64,000 nucleotides of DNA from a virus, in IMG/VR virus record IMGVR_UViG_3300017987_005478, positions 62,001-126,000 of that record. The stretch is one strand, 5' to 3'. The position numbers and the translations under genes are program-made. The notes under the pieces were generated by a model. The model searched no databases and was not told the DNA's origin. It saw nothing but the letters and a program-made list of their open reading frames with translations. Positions 16,014 through 26,200 of the stretch are shown here, one piece after another (the stretch's first letter is position 1; each line of letters begins with the position of its first letter).

Positions 16014-16287
16014 CTTTGATCTCCTTTTTCCGTTTCTTCTTTACTGGCGTTTTCTCTATGTCCGCCACGGATAAATATTCCATACTGACTAGTTTTCGTG
16101 CCGTCTCTACATCTTCACCAGTATGTTTTTCTACAATTCGTTTTAGGATTCTTTTCCTTCGTTCATAATATGCGGTCCAGTCAAAATCATCTACCTTTGT
16201 GGTTAAACTTTCAAAATATGGTTTTGCGTTTTCACACATTTCACGACATGGTAACGTAACTAAACAGTCATCACATGGGCATTTCAT
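15919..16287 (-). CDS. Cys-cluster protein (CPCDDC type), 122 aa
   Basis: A 122-residue protein whose N-terminus carries C-P-C-D-D-C-L-V-x3-C-x3-C at residues 3-18, the same spacing as in the 66-residue protein at 7183-7383. The rest is basic and helical, with VKKKRKKEIKDAERGR near residue 80 and a final KHFCSKYFKNQGVA. It is the first gene after the terminator at 16327-16350 and overlaps the AAA+ gene by 95 bp. Metal binding and nucleic-acid contact are inferences from composition. Confidence 0.65.
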   Translation of the reverse strand: MKCPCDDCLVTLPCREMCENAKPYFESLTTKVDDFDWTAYYERRKRILKRIVEKHTGEDVETARKLVSMEYLSVADIEKTPVKKKRKKEIKDAERGRTGTGTKILRKVKHFCSKYFKNQGVA

Positions 16288-16326
16288 ATCTCACCCCTTA
16301 GTAATTCAATATTCGTATTTAAATAT

Positions 16327-16350
16327 AAGAGGGGACCGAAGTCCCCTCTT
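16327..16350 (-). terminator. Rho-independent terminator with UUCG tetraloop
   Basis: A perfect 10-bp stem (16327-16336 with 16341-16350) closes a CGAA loop on the plus strand, which reads C-UUCG-G on the minus-strand RNA, the most stable tetraloop. It is followed by TTATATTTAAATA. It lies directly after the gene at 16365-17312 and before the next minus-strand operon. Confidence 0.85.
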
Positions 16351-16364
16351 TGGGAGGAGGTAAT

Positions 16365-17312
16365 CTAGAAGCTCAAGTCCTCAAATGAGAACGGAGCTTC
16401 CTGGGATTGAGCAGCAGGCTCCTGCTTCTTCTCCTGCGTCTCCTGTGTGGGAGCTTCACTTTGTCCTCCAGTATTTGCTTGTTCAGTCGGTTGGTTATCA
16501 GGGATTTGTGAACCCTCAGGGGCTGCAGCCTGTCCATAACCACTTCCGGCTGCGCCCTTTGACCAATCCATTTTTTCGTTGAACTTCTCTAGCGTCTGTT
16601 TCGCTATTTTCAGTATTTCCATCACATTTTGCTTGGGAATGGCGGCTCCCTTCGCAAGTTCAAACACATTCTTTACCCCATACTGGGAATTCGCCTGACC
16701 CACGGTAATACATGTCACATGGCGCTTGTTATTCACAACTGCTTTTTCGAATTTCTTACTCTCTTCTGTCGGTGGTTCGAATAATGGTTCCAATTCCAAC
16801 TTACTCATCTCGTTCAGATATTCAGCTACTCCCGAATATTTCATCCCCTTCCCCCTGACGAAGATGAAAGTCGGTTTATTTTCCTCTGTGAGTGCGGGTT
16901 TGCCACTCTCATCACAGAGAATACCAGCCACAATCATTTGAGCGCGGCATGCATTACAGAAATCCACAGCCGCTCTTTCTGCAGAATTTATTCCGCATTG
17001 ACGTCCAGATGTACCCTTCCAAGGCGGTCCACCTTCTTGATAACTAAAACACTCTACCGTTTCTTTACCCTGCTGGTTCCTAGCAATTTTTGCGAGAACT
17101 TGCTTGGTATGTGTAATGATCATACACACTGTGCCTTTATTGTACTCGACACCACGGACTTGTAATTTTCCGATTTGCTCCTCAATCCCGACGTGATTTT
17201 TTCTTTGAACTCCAGCGATATATACACTATGAAAGAATTCATCTTCGGGTTTAATCGGTTCTTTACTTTCGTGTCCTGTCGCATACAGTCCTGCATAGTC
17301 TTCGTAACTCAT
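16365..17312 (-). CDS. putative single-stranded-DNA-binding protein
   Basis: A 315-residue protein with a globular N-terminal part (to about 235), a long Gly/Pro/Gln/Glu-rich linker and a short acidic-aromatic tip FSFEDLSF. This layout is that of bacterial and phage SSBs, in which the tip recruits partners. The globular part has four cysteines (CFSYQEG, RQCGIN, DFCNACRAQ) that could hold zinc, as gp32 does. I cannot see a clear OB-fold by eye, so the assignment rests on architecture and on its place ahead of replication genes; it may instead be another structural or regulatory protein. A strong terminator follows it, consistent with high expression. Confidence 0.4.
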   Translation of the reverse strand: MSYEDYAGLYATGHESKEPIKPEDEFFHSVYIAGVQRKNHVGIEEQIGKLQVRGVEYNKGTVCMIITHTKQVLAKIARNQQGKETVECFSYQEGGPPWKGTSGRQCGINSAERAAVDFCNACRAQMIVAGILCDESGKPALTEENKPTFIFVRGKGMKYSGVAEYLNEMSKLELEPLFEPPTEESKKFEKAVVNNKRHVTCITVGQANSQYGVKNVFELAKGAAIPKQNVMEILKIAKQTLEKFNEKMDWSKGAAGSGYGQAAAPEGSQIPDNQPTEQANTGGQSEAPTQETQEKKQEPAAQSQEAPFSFEDLSF

Positions 17313-17325
17313 AATGTACTTCCTC

Positions 17326-17904
17326 CTAACGATTTGGAATTAAACACCAGTTACAATAACTGGAACTTTCTGGTAATGTTACGATTGAAAACTCGTCACT
17401 AAACCAACATTTCATGTTTTGTCCCATTAATTCACTTGAGACAAATTTAAATACTGTCTTGAACTCTGGTAGTCCTGTAAATTCAGGATCATCTACCGTT
17501 GTGATGTTGACCCGTCTGACTTTAGAATTTGTATATCTTCCATTTATGAGTTTTGGATGAGGACAATAGAAAATCACTAATTTTCCATCCACGTTACGGA
17601 AGATTTCATTCTTGTACATGTAAGTTTGTGTGTCAAGATCGAAAGCCACATTATCTGCGTTCATAACTCTTGTAATTGACGTATGTTGACGACAGAATTG
17701 AAACTTGCCTTTCTTAGCTTCACAAACTTTACAACCATCAGCGCTTATCGAGTATTTCGTTCCACCTGCTTTAAATTTAGGATTCGCAACTTTGGAGAAG
17801 TATGATAAAATTCTTCTTCGATTAAGCAGGTATTTCATAATTGTTATTGGATAAACGTCGCACTCTAATCGTTCGACAAACATCTCAACACTAGTCAGTT
17901 TCAT
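17326..17904 (-). CDS. hypothetical Cys-rich protein
   Basis: A 192-residue protein of unknown function. CKVCEAKKGKFQFCRQH near residue 60 and CNWC near the C-terminus could together bind one or two zinc ions. The middle is β-rich (VAFDLDTQTYMYKNEIFRNVDGKLVIFYCPHP). The ATG at 17904 follows GGAGGTGGGTTG, so the TTG three bases upstream is not the start. It is the first gene after the 335-bp structured intergenic region and lies 13 bp before the putative SSB gene. Confidence 0.6.
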   Translation of the reverse strand: MKLTSVEMFVERLECDVYPITIMKYLLNRRRILSYFSKVANPKFKAGGTKYSISADGCKVCEAKKGKFQFCRQHTSITRVMNADNVAFDLDTQTYMYKNEIFRNVDGKLVIFYCPHPKLINGRYTNSKVRRVNITTVDDPEFTGLPEFKTVFKFVSSELMGQNMKCWFSDEFSIVTLPESSSYCNWCLIPNR

Positions 17905-17961
17905 CAACCCACCTCCTTCACTAAAAATTCAACAAAACAAACAAAAACCCTATCATCCCAA

Positions 17962-18057
17962 ATCCGACCCAAGATTTATTAGTAACAAGAATGTCAGCGC
18001 ACATTTTTCAGTGCTTTGCTAACAATAACTTTGATACTAATAAATCTCGAGTCGGAT
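17962..18057. repeat. large inverted repeat (23-bp arms) in 335-bp intergenic region
   Basis: Arms 17962-17984 and 18035-18057 are inverted copies over 23 bp with a 3-bp mismatch in the middle. Inside is a smaller hairpin: GCAC at 17999-18002 pairs with GTGC at 18011-18014 and can extend with flanking bases. The region carries no gene. It may be a structured leader of the gene at 17326-17904, a small RNA or a protein-binding cruciform. Confidence 0.75.
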
Positions 18058-18087
18058 AATATTGTATGATAACGTAGGATACTTATA

Positions 18088-18146
18088 ACTCAATTTTGAC
18101 GGAGGAAAAGAAAGACACTCTTTTCCTGATGAAGAAAAAATTGAGT
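18088..18146. repeat. nested inverted repeats
   Basis: Outer arms ACTCAATTTT (18088-18097) and its complement (18137-18146) enclose inner arms AGGAAAAG (18103-18110) and CTTTTCCT (18120-18127). The two perfect, concentric repeats would form a long interrupted hairpin in RNA of either strand. It lies between the large inverted repeat and the promoter-like motif at 18202-18220. Confidence 0.7.
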
Positions 18147-18201
18147 GTTAATTGATTATTACTTGTTTTTTACTTGAATAAAACTTGACAAATCACTTCT
18201 C

Positions 18202-18220
18202 TAGTAAATTATATATATAG
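18202..18220 (-). promoter_or_regulatory. promoter-like motif, class i (CTATATATATAATTTACTA)
   Basis: On the minus strand this reads CTATATATATAATTTACTA, close to the motif copies at 29381-29398 and 55051-55069. All three are intergenic and stand upstream of minus-strand genes. The start codon downstream is about 300 bp away, so transcription from here would cover the two inverted repeats. Confidence 0.45.
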
Positions 18221-18242
18221 TTTTGTTTATTAAAAATAAAAA

Positions 18243-18563
18243 TTATTCAGCAATAGCCCGAACCGGTTTGACATAATTCAATAGGTCAACGACCAAATCT
18301 GTTGTCTTAAAAGTATTCAATGCTACTGCAATCGATCTTTTTGCTTCCAAAGGCATTCTCGGATCTGTCAAAGTCATGTGAAGATTTCCTTGCAGATTAA
18401 AAACCATTCCATCTCCTGTCTCTTTGACTTCAACCAAATCTGACCTGTTTATTGTAAGTAAAATTGTGTGTTTTTTGATCGTAATTGTTTTATCTGGGAC
18501 CTGTTCCTTCTTTGGTAACTTCTTGTCATTCTTTTTTGATACTCTAGTCACTGAAAGATCCAT
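18243..18563 (-). CDS. hypothetical protein, end of RNA polymerase operon
   Basis: A 106-residue protein with a lysine-rich N-terminus (VSKKNDKKLPKKEQVPDK) and a β-rich middle (TITIKKHTILLTINRSDLVEVKE; GMVFNLQGNLHMTLTD), ending in a helix. It overlaps the preceding gene by 20 bp. The family is not recognised. It is the last gene of the run that contains the RNA polymerase subunits, so a transcription-related role is possible but unsupported by motifs. Confidence 0.6.
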   Translation of the reverse strand: MDLSVTRVSKKNDKKLPKKEQVPDKTITIKKHTILLTINRSDLVEVKETGDGMVFNLQGNLHMTLTDPRMPLEAKRSIAVALNTFKTTDLVVDLLNYVKPVRAIAE

Positions 18564-19143
18564 TCTTTAATTCCCCCTCTCTGATCTTCGCTTCGATCAT
18601 CATTTTCGACTTTTCCGTAAGATTTACAAACAAACTAATCATATTGTCTTTATTATATGTTCTCAAAAAATCTGAAATTATCTGAGGTAAAAAGTGGGAT
18701 TCAATCTGTTCATCAATTACCAACAAGATTCTATCTGCATTTGACAAGCAAAAATCTCGGATATCAGACCGCAAGTCGATATTCATAAATTTCCAAACAT
18801 CGGCAATGAAATCAACATATTCATACTCTATGAATTTTACAAATTTAAAAATAGATGCGATTTCATTCGGTGTCGGAACCTCAGGAAGATGTAACTCAAT
18901 CTCGTATACTTCTTCAACTTTGTCTACCAGATCACGAGCAAGTTCTCTTCTGTCGTCAATATTATAATCATTATTTAAGATATTTTGATAATGAGCTTTG
19001 AAGTCAGGAGTACCTACTGAGTTAATCAAATCAATAAAATCATATCGTTTAAAAGCTATTTCGTCTGGATATATTTCATCGTATTCTTCGCTTTCTGGCT
19101 CTTCGACAGTTCCTAATAAAGCTTTCAAACTTTCTTCAGACAT
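18544..19143 (-). CDS. hypothetical acidic protein next to rpoB
   Basis: A 199-residue acidic protein (early EEPESEEYDEIYPDE), largely helical with hydrophobic segments such as IFKFVKFIEYEYVDFIADVWKFM. No DNA-binding or sigma-like motif is evident. It begins 9 bp after the β-subunit stop codon, so it is probably co-translated with the polymerase and could be an accessory subunit or assembly factor; this is inference from position only. Confidence 0.6.
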   Translation of the reverse strand: MSEESLKALLGTVEEPESEEYDEIYPDEIAFKRYDFIDLINSVGTPDFKAHYQNILNNDYNIDDRRELARDLVDKVEEVYEIELHLPEVPTPNEIASIFKFVKFIEYEYVDFIADVWKFMNIDLRSDIRDFCLSNADRILLVIDEQIESHFLPQIISDFLRTYNKDNMISLFVNLTEKSKMMIEAKIREGELKNGSFSD

Positions 19144-19152
19144 GATATCTCC

Positions 19153-22100
19153 TTACTTTGAAAGAATTAATGCTGTCATATAACTTGAGAGCAAATCTCT
19201 AGCTGGTGATCCTTTAGCAATACGAAATTCAGCATTGCCCTTTTGGACAATATCAGCAATAATCTCATTTTTTGTCACATGATCATCTGACAATGGACCC
19301 ATTAACTCCGATAGCAGGGTTGGGCAGTTATAAGATATAAATGCGTATGTGTCCATTTCACCCAATCTCTGACCACCTTCTCGCCTTTTACCTGATGTTG
19401 GTTGTTTTGTTTTACCAGTAACAGGTCCTGTGGATCGAGCATGAGTTTTCTCTTCACTGATATGTTCAAGTTTATTGATATACATATATCCAACAGGAAC
19501 AGGTTTCTTTGTTTTTGTATTATATTCTGGTAATGTAAGTTTGTATCCCGTTTTTAATCCAAGAAATTTTATCACTTCATATATATTTTGGTGTGAAGGT
19601 GATTTAAATGGTGGCACCATAACAGGAACAAAACCAGAAGCCTGAACCTGCTTCATAAAAGCCTTAAATTTGGCATCAGACAATTTTGCAAAATTTGTCA
19701 GAAATGTTCCACTAAAATCTTGTTTTGGGCTTCCATCTAATCTTGGAAATACTTTTCTAAAAAGAGTAAGTACTTGAGCTTTTGTTTTCATTTTTAAAAC
19801 TTTGTTGCCCAATTCTTTAGAAATCAAACCTGTATATAGTTCAAGCAACTGTCCAACATTCATACGACCAATAATACCAATAGGATTTACTACAATATCA
19901 ACTCGGTCGCCCCACGGAGTTCTTGGCATCAATTCTTCTTTTTCAATTAGACCAATAGTGCCCTTTGCTCCAAATCTATTAGTAAGCTTGTCTCCAATAC
20001 CAATTCTCAATTCTTGCTCAATTTTAAATCTGACCAACACACCTTTTATTGGTGTTCCTCGAACAGTAACTTTATCTTTAGCTGATAAACCATGAATACG
20101 TCTGGTTCTTCGAATTAGTTTTGTCAGCTCTGGAAATTTATCATCTGCAGTATTTGAGAAGACCTCAATATCAACAATTGTGCCACCTGGACTCTTTTTG
20201 ATCATTTGTCCGCCAGCATAATCAACACCTTCTTCATCCTCATCTATACCAAGTAATTCCTCCAGTTCGCCCATTGTCTTACGTAAAATTGGTTGACCTT
20301 TTTCAACCTTCTCACCAATTTGACTGATAAACAGCAGTCGATCTTTTTCAGAAATTAATACTTCTTCAAAAATCCCATGCAAAGAAGTCAGGGTGTCGTC
20401 ACGCACTAAACGATCACTAATAGCAATACTATCCTCAAAGTTATAACCTTTGTAAGGCATAACGGCTACTAATAATGTTCGCCCAAGAGCAATACTGCCA
20501 TCAGCCACACAACTACCCTCAGCCAAGATTTGATTGGTTTTAACTGTTTGACCAACTTTTACTTTGGATTGAAAAACACTTAACGTATCTTTACCAGATC
20601 CAGATCTTAAATGGACAGGAATTATTGAAATGTTTTGTTTTCCACCTTTTGAACACTGAATTGTAATATTATCTCCAGTAACAGCGGTCACTTTGCCCGC
20701 ACACGGACTCTTTTTAACGAAATTCTCCGATAACACATTTGTCAGTAATGATTCATAACCAGATTGAACTACAGGAGGTTCTGGATCCTTTAAAGGAACA
20801 ACCTGTTTTTGTTGTGCTGAAAGCATGATAACCCTTGCTCCATCATTATTCTCAACAAATGGAGTGAGGGTTGTAGTTGTGGACAATACTCCTGATCCCT
20901 CTTTATCTGAAAATTCTTTTGGTAGAAATAATCCCCTCGCAGAAGTCACAAAAGCGTTTACAGTCAAGTGTTGTACAATACCAATATTTCCACCTTCTGG
21001 TGTATCAAGAGGGTCAATATTTCCAAAATAACTATTATGAACACTTCGAGCATTAGTTTGGATTGCTCTCTTATCTGGAATGCCTCCAACATTCTTTCCA
21101 ACGGGCGATGTCCTTGTCATCGTAGACATCTCTTCTATTGGGTTGGAATATTCCATATCTTGAACAATTTCTAATTGGTTAAAGTCAAGAAGAACTTTCT
21201 TTTGGTTAATTTTAAATTCAGCATCCTCATTACCAGCTAATCTTTGTTCTCTATAATCTGTATGTGCTGCCTGTACTTGCTTTTGAACCAAATGGACAAT
21301 AGTTTCAGAACCTCTGATTCTTTGGTTGGTTAAATCATTTCTATCTTGGACAAATCCCTCAATTACCTTTGTTGCCATATAATACATAATATCTTTCAAG
21401 TTTGAGGGTAATTGTTTATTGACTAATACTTGCTTTGCAACAGGATCAACCATATTTTCCAACATATTATTAATTAACCAAGTAGTGTTTACTCTGCCTG
21501 TCATGGCAACAAGCAGACTGTCAAAATATTCTTTCGTACCAAATTTCTCTTTTATATCATATGTGTGAACTTTGGCTTTACCAAAGGAGTCGCAAAACTC
21601 CTCTTTTAGTTCAGTATCTACCTTGGTAAATCTGATATATGATTGTCCAATATTGAAGATGAATTTTTCACCTTTCTTTGGTTTGGTGTCTGTAATTTCA
21701 TAACCCAATCCATAATCTTTCAATATTTGCTCAAAACCAAAACTGTAAAATGAGATAATCGATAGAGGCAACTTATATGAACCAAAGTAGGCTTCAAGAT
21801 ACTTTAAACGTTTTGTCCGCTTACTATGAATTCTGAACTTGGAATATGAACTCTCAAAACGAGACTCATAGGGAGCTGGAAATGTAATCGGACATAACAC
21901 AAGTTGATTAATAAGACACTTCTTTTTACCATAAACTCTAAACGTGCCTGTATTTGGATCAATTTTCGGTATGTCAATTTGGACTACGTGAGGCTTTCCG
22001 TCTTTATCATTTAGAGTTATTTGAGCTGTTTCAATGTCAGATTTATTAAGCTCTCCCTTTGCATGAGCTTTCTTAATAACTTCAACTTTCTTAACAAATA

Positions 22101-23244
22101 ACGGCTGTTCTTTTGATTCCAAAACCTTGAATGAATTTTTCAAATCCTTTTTAAGATTCTTTTGGAAGTCAACTTGTCTTTTCTGAAAAAGGTGTTCTGG
22201 CGTCTTTTTATCGACAGCTTTAGATGGGTTACTTGTAGCAACAAAAACTTCGTCAGTTGATGAAACCGGTTCCTCTGGTTTTAACATTTCATCAGCATAG
22301 TTTTTGTCAACTGCAATGAGAGCTTTACCTAAATTTTTTGGTGCAATTGCTCTTGCCATTGCTGTGGATTTTTGAGGATCACCATTCCCTTTTGTAAGGA
22401 TAGCAGCAATTGCAACTCTTTTAATATCATCACTACTAGCCGCCTTCGACGCGATTTCATCCCGTTTTTTGGGTGAAACCTCCATGTAATCGGCTATCGC
22501 ACCTCGAATCGCCGCCTTATTAGCAGGAGTAACCTGGTCACCAATTTCATCCATTACTTCTTTTGTTGTCTCACCAACTTCCATTTCTACTTCTGCCTCA
22601 ACGTGACGGAGCTTAATGGATTTGAGAATTTGATACACTCTTGTGAATTGAAATTCTCTGTCTTTGATAAGAAGTCTATGACGTGACCCATTCTCTCCAA
22701 CTAAGGTCAAAATCATATGATCAAAAGAAAATTCCATATCTTTGAGTTTTCTCAAAACGGGGAATATTTTACGATTAAGTAGAGACGGCATTTCCTTTGA
22801 GATATTAACAGAATACATCAATACTTTTTGGTAATGAGGGGGATATCTATCAAATGCTCTTTGGAGCATATTCATTAAAAGAAAACCAGCTCTTTGTCTA
22901 TAATTTGAGACTTTATATGTAGTATCAATAGCGGACATATATTTTGTCACATCGTAGAAGATATTTTGTCCAATCGGGACTTTCTGGTTTTCATTATAGG
23001 CGTATAACCCGTATGTTCGATATAGCTTTTTTGTATCTGGAGCTAACCATGTCCTTGGAACCTTCGTTCTGGGTACAACAACATAACGAGCATCAATAGA
23101 TCTAATTCCGAGATGTGGATAATCATCAACCAACAAAGAATTCTCAGAAAAATAGACAATGACAAATGGTTCTGCTGCCTTTTGCGGGAAACGTATCCCT
23201 TTGACTAGATGTGTGTATTGTCGTAACCCTTTAAATTGAATCAT
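19153..23244 (-). CDS. DNA-directed RNA polymerase β subunit (RpoB-like)
   Basis: A 1363-residue multisubunit RNA polymerase β chain, unsplit. Recognisable blocks include PVGKNVGGIPDKRAIQTNAR and NSYFGNIDPLDTPEGGNIGIVQ (fork loop region), GYNFEDSIAISDRL, RIGIGDKLTNRFGAKGTIG (equivalent of the bacterial RHGNKG block), PWGDRVDIVVNPIGIIGRMN and the C-terminal clamp GGQRLGEMDTYAFISYN. Length is about that of bacterial β. The region of residues 240-480 is lysine- and alanine-rich and less conserved. The start codon overlaps the β' stop by one base (TAATG). It would assemble with the β' product to transcribe phage genes; no α, ω or σ subunit is seen in the window. Confidence 0.95.
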   Translation of the reverse strand: MIQFKGLRQYTHLVKGIRFPQKAAEPFVIVYFSENSLLVDDYPHLGIRSIDARYVVVPRTKVPRTWLAPDTKKLYRTYGLYAYNENQKVPIGQNIFYDVTKYMSAIDTTYKVSNYRQRAGFLLMNMLQRAFDRYPPHYQKVLMYSVNISKEMPSLLNRKIFPVLRKLKDMEFSFDHMILTLVGENGSRHRLLIKDREFQFTRVYQILKSIKLRHVEAEVEMEVGETTKEVMDEIGDQVTPANKAAIRGAIADYMEVSPKKRDEIASKAASSDDIKRVAIAAILTKGNGDPQKSTAMARAIAPKNLGKALIAVDKNYADEMLKPEEPVSSTDEVFVATSNPSKAVDKKTPEHLFQKRQVDFQKNLKKDLKNSFKVLESKEQPLFVKKVEVIKKAHAKGELNKSDIETAQITLNDKDGKPHVVQIDIPKIDPNTGTFRVYGKKKCLINQLVLCPITFPAPYESRFESSYSKFRIHSKRTKRLKYLEAYFGSYKLPLSIISFYSFGFEQILKDYGLGYEITDTKPKKGEKFIFNIGQSYIRFTKVDTELKEEFCDSFGKAKVHTYDIKEKFGTKEYFDSLLVAMTGRVNTTWLINNMLENMVDPVAKQVLVNKQLPSNLKDIMYYMATKVIEGFVQDRNDLTNQRIRGSETIVHLVQKQVQAAHTDYREQRLAGNEDAEFKINQKKVLLDFNQLEIVQDMEYSNPIEEMSTMTRTSPVGKNVGGIPDKRAIQTNARSVHNSYFGNIDPLDTPEGGNIGIVQHLTVNAFVTSARGLFLPKEFSDKEGSGVLSTTTTLTPFVENNDGARVIMLSAQQKQVVPLKDPEPPVVQSGYESLLTNVLSENFVKKSPCAGKVTAVTGDNITIQCSKGGKQNISIIPVHLRSGSGKDTLSVFQSKVKVGQTVKTNQILAEGSCVADGSIALGRTLLVAVMPYKGYNFEDSIAISDRLVRDDTLTSLHGIFEEVLISEKDRLLFISQIGEKVEKGQPILRKTMGELEELLGIDEDEEGVDYAGGQMIKKSPGGTIVDIEVFSNTADDKFPELTKLIRRTRRIHGLSAKDKVTVRGTPIKGVLVRFKIEQELRIGIGDKLTNRFGAKGTIGLIEKEELMPRTPWGDRVDIVVNPIGIIGRMNVGQLLELYTGLISKELGNKVLKMKTKAQVLTLFRKVFPRLDGSPKQDFSGTFLTNFAKLSDAKFKAFMKQVQASGFVPVMVPPFKSPSHQNIYEVIKFLGLKTGYKLTLPEYNTKTKKPVPVGYMYINKLEHISEEKTHARSTGPVTGKTKQPTSGKRREGGQRLGEMDTYAFISYNCPTLLSELMGPLSDDHVTKNEIIADIVQKGNAEFRIAKGSPARDLLSSYMTALILSK

Positions 23245-26200
23245 TATTTCTTTTCCTCAACCAATGTTCCTGTAAGAACTTTCTCTAGAATGCTTGGTTC
23301 TACCTCTTCCTCGGAAATTAAACCATTACGGATTGCCTCTCCAATATTTTCAAAAGCAAGACCTTGTAGGAAACCGCTAGAAAATACGACCTTTTTAATA
23401 TTGACAAGAACAGGATCCCAAGTATTTCCTAATCTAGCTGGTATACTCAAGTTATTTTTATCTCGAATACAATTACTTAGCAAGCATTCCAAATGAACCA
23501 TATCCATATCTGCTCCAATTTCAGCATAAACACGGACAAGTTTCAAAATGAGATGGTCAACACTTTTGAATACTTCTTTGCCTGCAAGCAAACGTTCCAC
23601 GTATAATGCTTGCTCTTTTAATTCCAAAGCTTCAAGAGGAATTTCTAAAATAACACTTCCGGGAATATAACGGCAATTAATTGACTTTTTCTTTATAAGC
23701 TCGAATTCTTGTTTTTTGATATCAACAGGATAGTCCAGAACCATATTGAACATTTTGTCTTCAAATTCGATTCTTGAGGATAGACCACTCAACCAAATAC
23801 TATCCTCTTTTATTTCAATATTTTTGCTTTCAGTATAATCCATTAGATCAATTAGTAATTCACAACCTTTTTTACAGACAAGAGATCCACCCTCTTGTAC
23901 AATATATTTCTTAAGAGTGGACATATCTAAATCAGCAATTGGATCATTATTAATAATGTCTTGGAGCATATCCTTTTGTTTGATTGTGACAGCTCCGCCT
24001 GTGTGGAAGGTGCGCATGATTAACTGTGTGCCCTTCTCACCAATGACCTGCGCGGCCAGTACTCCTACATATGGTGTCCGATGTCGTTGTAAGAGTCTAC
24101 CATAGCAAGTAAGACATAATTTTCTGCTACGACAATAGATTGGACTTCTTAATTGAATCACATCACCAGGCTTGAATTTCTCTGGGTCAAATTCTGTTAC
24201 TTTACCTCTATAAATATGAAATCGACCGCTCAATCTACTAATGATATCTTTTGTCAATTTTAATGAAACGGTTTTCTTTGTTCCACAGTCTCTGAGATGT
24301 GTATGGGCTTCTAAATTATTCAATACAAATGCTAGTTTTCTGGACATATAACCTGTAGTCGCAGTATTGATAACTCGGTCAATAATTCCTTTTCTAGCTC
24401 CTGTTGAGGAGTTAAAATACTCGGTTGGACTTAAACCATCTGCAAACGATGCGGAAATAACAGGGAGGATATTTCCTTCTGAGTCTGCAATGATACCTTT
24501 TGCAACCAGAATCTGCATAGGCTGACCCCAACCTTTTGTTGATCCTGATTCTGTAAGATCGTATAAACCAGAATCTTCAAGCTTTTTCTTGACAATAGTA
24601 TACATTTGTTCTAATATCGCCATAGCCTCATCTGTATCTTTGCCTTTTAATTGTTTCTTTAGTTGGTAGACCTTTGCAGGTACTTCAAAATCATCCAGCG
24701 TAATACTCGACCCCATAATTGTTGCAAATTTAAATCCGAGTTTCTCCATACGAGATATACTCTCTCTTGCAATCTCTCCCCCATATGTATCAACCATTTT
24801 GGAAATGATACTATTTGCAACCTTTTTTGTTGCTCTCTGATTCACAAACGGGTAATTCCTTGGAAGACAACTATTAAACAATGCTTTTCCCATGGTCGTA
24901 TTAACACCACGAAATTTGACAGCGATATATGGGTCGGTTGCTTTTTCCAAATCTTCTGGAGAAACCTCTTTTGGAGAATTTTTTGGTTTAACATCTTTTG
25001 TGATTGAATATAATCCAACCATCATTTCTTTAGACAAAGAAAATGTGATTGCAGTTGATGATGAACCGGATTCTGCTCTGAGCATTTTTGCCTTGGCTTC
25101 CTCTTGTGCTTCATCTGTTAATGGATGATATAACGCCATTGCATCACCATCAAAGTCTGCATTATGTCCGCCAACCTGCATTGTACACATTTGAATTGTA
25201 TTGCCTGTAATCAAGACAGGTTTATATGCTCGCACAGATTCAGCTTGTAATGCCGGGTCACGTTTAGCTAAAACAACTCTATCCATCATAGCTACTTCTG
25301 TAGCTTCATAAAATATCTTATACAGTGTGTCTGGTATTTTATCACCAGATTTAATTGCTTTTAATACTTTACGAACACTGTCCACAGATAGTTCAAGCTC
25401 GTTAAATGCTTTAATCTCATTAGATAACATTTCCTTATCAATTCGACCAGCATATAATAACTGGTGTAAAATAAACGGCTCAAACAGTCCCACAGCCATT
25501 CTAAACGGAACACCAATTTCATTAACCTTGAGGTCAGGACCTGGTGTAATAACCGCTCTACCGCTAAAGTCTACACGTTTAGAAAGGAGTTGACTCCTAA
25601 TAATACCTTGTTTTTTAGCAACCTTAGTATGAATATACTTATGGTGTTCAACAATTGCGGTTTGTAAAGAATAGTTTAAAATATCAAAAAGTGGACCAGA
25701 ACCAGATGCACTTCTCACTTGTAGAGCTTTTCTCATAATGTCCATATAGACATCATTCATGGTATCAATAGTCCATTGGTCATCTTCATCTTTATATGCT
25801 GGTCTATGCTCTGGTGGTATGACAGGCAATCTACTTAAAAAGAGTGTTCCTGTTTTATATGCATTTTGAATGACTTTATTTAGTTTTGTGCGGTCTGTTG
25901 TTTCTTCCCTGAATTTGATTTTTGGAAACATTTTAATAAATGCTGCAATACCTGTTACACCATTTTCATCCTCTACTAGCGCGCCACTAGCATCTAGACT
26001 AAAATTCTTCTCTGTTGAAATAAACTTGACTATTTTACCATTGAGGCGTATCAGAATTTTTAATGCCTCCGGATGGATGATTTTCGCATGCAAATCAATA
26101 TACGAAAATGTGCTTCTTCTTTCTTTATCTGTGATTCCGAAAATTGATTCAGAAAACAGACCACCAACATGGAACTCGCCTGCTCTAGTAAAATATTCAG

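Noticed and set aside
18544-19143. σ factor for the phage polymerase
   Set aside because: No region 2 or region 4 helix-turn-helix pattern is visible; position alone is insufficient.
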